From Megalopta genalis (taxonomy: Eukaryota > Arthropoda > Insecta > Hymenoptera > Halictidae): a DNA stretch of 64,000 nt. The notes beneath the pieces were generated by a model that had not been told where the DNA came from, ran no database searches, and was given only the letters and a program-made list of their open reading frames with translations. Below, one piece after another: positions 62,283 to 64,000 of this stretch (the first letter of the stretch is position 1; the number at the start of each line of letters is the position of its first letter). The stretch lies in assembly GCF_051020955.1 (NCBI RefSeq), contig NC_135029.1:5226001-5290000 (forward strand). Direction: 5' to 3'. The translations under genes were made by a program, and so were the position numbers.

Positions 62283-64000
62283 TTTGCATGTCGGCGAGAT
62301 GAAGGTAGTTTGCAATGTACAGTAACGTCGCGAGAGACAGACAAGAGGTCTTCTAAAGACGAATCTTCTGAGTATATTACGAACGTAGTAGCGGAAAAAG
62401 TATTTTTGTCTCGTCGGCGAGATTAGGAGTGTTTAATTTTCCATGAGTTGCTTCAATGAGGTGAAATTATGCGTACAGAGTGTTCGCCTTAACAGTTAAC
62501 ACTTCGACTAGTTAAAGAAAATTTCACAAATGAAATGTGTAATTATCGAAGAATCGTGATATCCAATCAAAATAATATGAAACTCTCTTGTTAACACACC
62601 ATCTACCGGCGACGATTTTATAACTTTCGAAAGCTTATAATTTACAGTCAACAACTTGTTAATAAATTCTTTAGTAGCACTAGTTATTTCTATCGTGTAT
62701 CAACAAGTATTCCGCAACTAACATTATTTAATAATTTCGTTTAGGATTCTCATGTAGAAAAAGATTGTTTAGATTTCTCTTAGTATAATAATAATTCTCT
62801 CTCGTTAGTATAATGCTATATAAAATTCTATTAATAGATTTCCAGTAAATAAAATGTTAAATTGTAAATATTGCTCTTAATTTACAAATTAGATTATTAG
62901 TGCTTAGAAGTATCGGATGATTTTTCATGATATTCTGCCATCTTGTTCGATATTTAAAGAACGTTTAGGAATGAAAATATTGAACAGTGTTAGGAAAGTG
63001 AGAACAAGTGTCACACGCCTGTTGAGCGAACATGTTAGCGTCGACGTGTTTTAGGGAGACGCGAAGGTGGATGGCGAGGCGCTATTCTGCCTTCGGCAAG
63101 AATTTATGGCAAGGTCTCAGCTTGCGTGCGAGCTGGAAAGAGTGTGAATGAGTCTAAACATAGGTGTCGTCAGGTAACGACTAGTGACCAGGTTGGGTCA
63201 TCCTGTTGTTGATTGTCGTACCGATGATAATTTAAAACAGAATCTCGTGAATTAGGAATCACACGGAATCTTACGCGTTGCATTCAAAATAATAGTATCA
63301 AATGAAAATAAATACAAGTCATAACGAAACTGTTAATAATTATGGTACTTTCAAAATTGACAATTTTTATTTCATAACATCTCTGTCAATACAGTTCTTT
63401 ATCTTTTATATAAACAGACTAATTATTTTCGATGTTCTATTATTTTATATTTTCTTTATAAGGAAATAATCTTTTCGACTGCAAAGGGTTAAATAATAAG
63501 TGAAAAAAGTGAGCATTTACATTTAAGCAGCTTCTTTACAGAAAAAGTTAAACAAAAATACAAATTTCAATAAGTGTTTAATAAACTTTCATGAAAGTAT
63601 AATTAGTAGTAAAATTGCACTACATAAGTAACTAATCTTTTAAGCTTTTCCGTATTGTTTTATTCATGAATTTAAAGCGCGTCGAAAATAAATCAAGCTT
63701 TGATTATATTTTACAAGATCTCCTTCACATTACTTAATAATGTTCTACGTATTATAGATTCGTAAAGAGAAATTTAGATTGTCAAATTACAGAAATGAAA
63801 AATTTTGTTGTAATTCTTGACATCCATCTGTTTTAAAAAATGACTTCGAATACAAGTAGGAACAGTTGTAAAATGAACGTTTTCAGTATGTAATTTGAAA
63901 GAGTCGTCCATCACGTACTAGAAACCCACCAAACTTTGTCTAACGGTCTAAACTTCTCTTAGAAATTTAGATAACGTTACATAAAAAAAGGACATTCATT

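Larger units (their letters stand above)
31683..64000 (-). other. Presumed upstream intron(s) or 5' region of the bru3-like gene
   Basis: The sequence begins at the TTGCAG acceptor of the exon at 31634-31682. No RRM1-type sequence (LFVGQIP, FGKIYE or CAFLTYC) was found on the minus strand. Contents: hairpin element (34110-34319), an unrecognised ORF (34358-34993), MITEs (36236, 39518, 44306, 47748, 56166), piggyBac-type MITEs (43160, 47232), a CAGGGTG repeat (40852), a CpG-rich region (53050-55520), a second GC-rich stretch (56500-57250), an inverted-repeat element (59427) and a mariner remnant (62205). I see nothing recognisable in 31700-33880, 35170-36230, 36350-39510, 39715-40845, 41065-43155, 44500-47230, 47945-53050, 57260-59190, 59650-62200 and 62290-64000. 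Two weakly related AT-rich stretches near 49110-49560 and 49795-49960 may be an old duplication. Confidence 0.5.

Overview
The window is insect nuclear DNA, most likely from a hymenopteran such as a bee. It is AT-rich intronic sequence broken by CpG-rich islands, with very long introns and many short non-autonomous transposons. The species call is inference. There is no operon, phage, plasmid, CRISPR or bacterial gene structure.

The only protein-coding gene I can identify is a CELF/Bruno-family RNA-binding protein on the minus strand, best matched to the CELF3-6 / Drosophila bruno-3 branch. Two exons are clear. The upstream one (31634-31682) encodes MNRPIQVKPADSENRG. The next (22965-23090) starts the second RNA-recognition motif, with RKLFVGML, then ECTILRGPDGSS. 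Both have consensus splice sites and polypyrimidine tracts, plausible branch points and compatible phases (0 to 1, then 1 to 1), and are separated by an 8.5 kb intron. I could not find the RRM1 exons or the rest of RRM2 and RRM3. The window therefore appears to be a slice through the middle of one very large gene. A possible 72-nt cassette exon carrying an in-frame stop lies at 26406-26477, and a CpG-rich region at 53.05-55.5 kb could be a promoter and 5' exon; both are tentative.

Layout: 1-22964 is presumed intron after the RRM2 exon. It holds MITEs, a miniature LTR retroelement (TRIM-like, 19.0-19.8 kb), GC-rich islands and a CAGGGTG repeat. 23091-31633 is the intron between the two exons, with a GC-rich block at 26.1-28.8 kb and two ancient tandem duplications at 30.4-31.3 kb. 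31683-64000 is upstream intron or 5' region. It holds a perfect 91-bp-arm hairpin, two near-identical piggyBac-type MITEs in opposite orientation, further MITEs, the CpG island and a mariner remnant.

The most striking non-genic structures are: (i) two 290-bp TTAA-flanked elements at 43160 and 47232 differing at about one base, with ends like canonical moth piggyBac; (ii) the 210-bp perfect hairpin at 34110-34319; (iii) the TRIM-like element, whose primer-binding site continues about 40 nt into the tRNA-Trp sequence; and (iv) a MITE family ending in AGACTGCGGAT with about ten copies in 64 kb. Most other open frames look like chance frames and are left out. Everything here was read by eye, so element boundaries outside the splice sites and perfect repeats are approximate.
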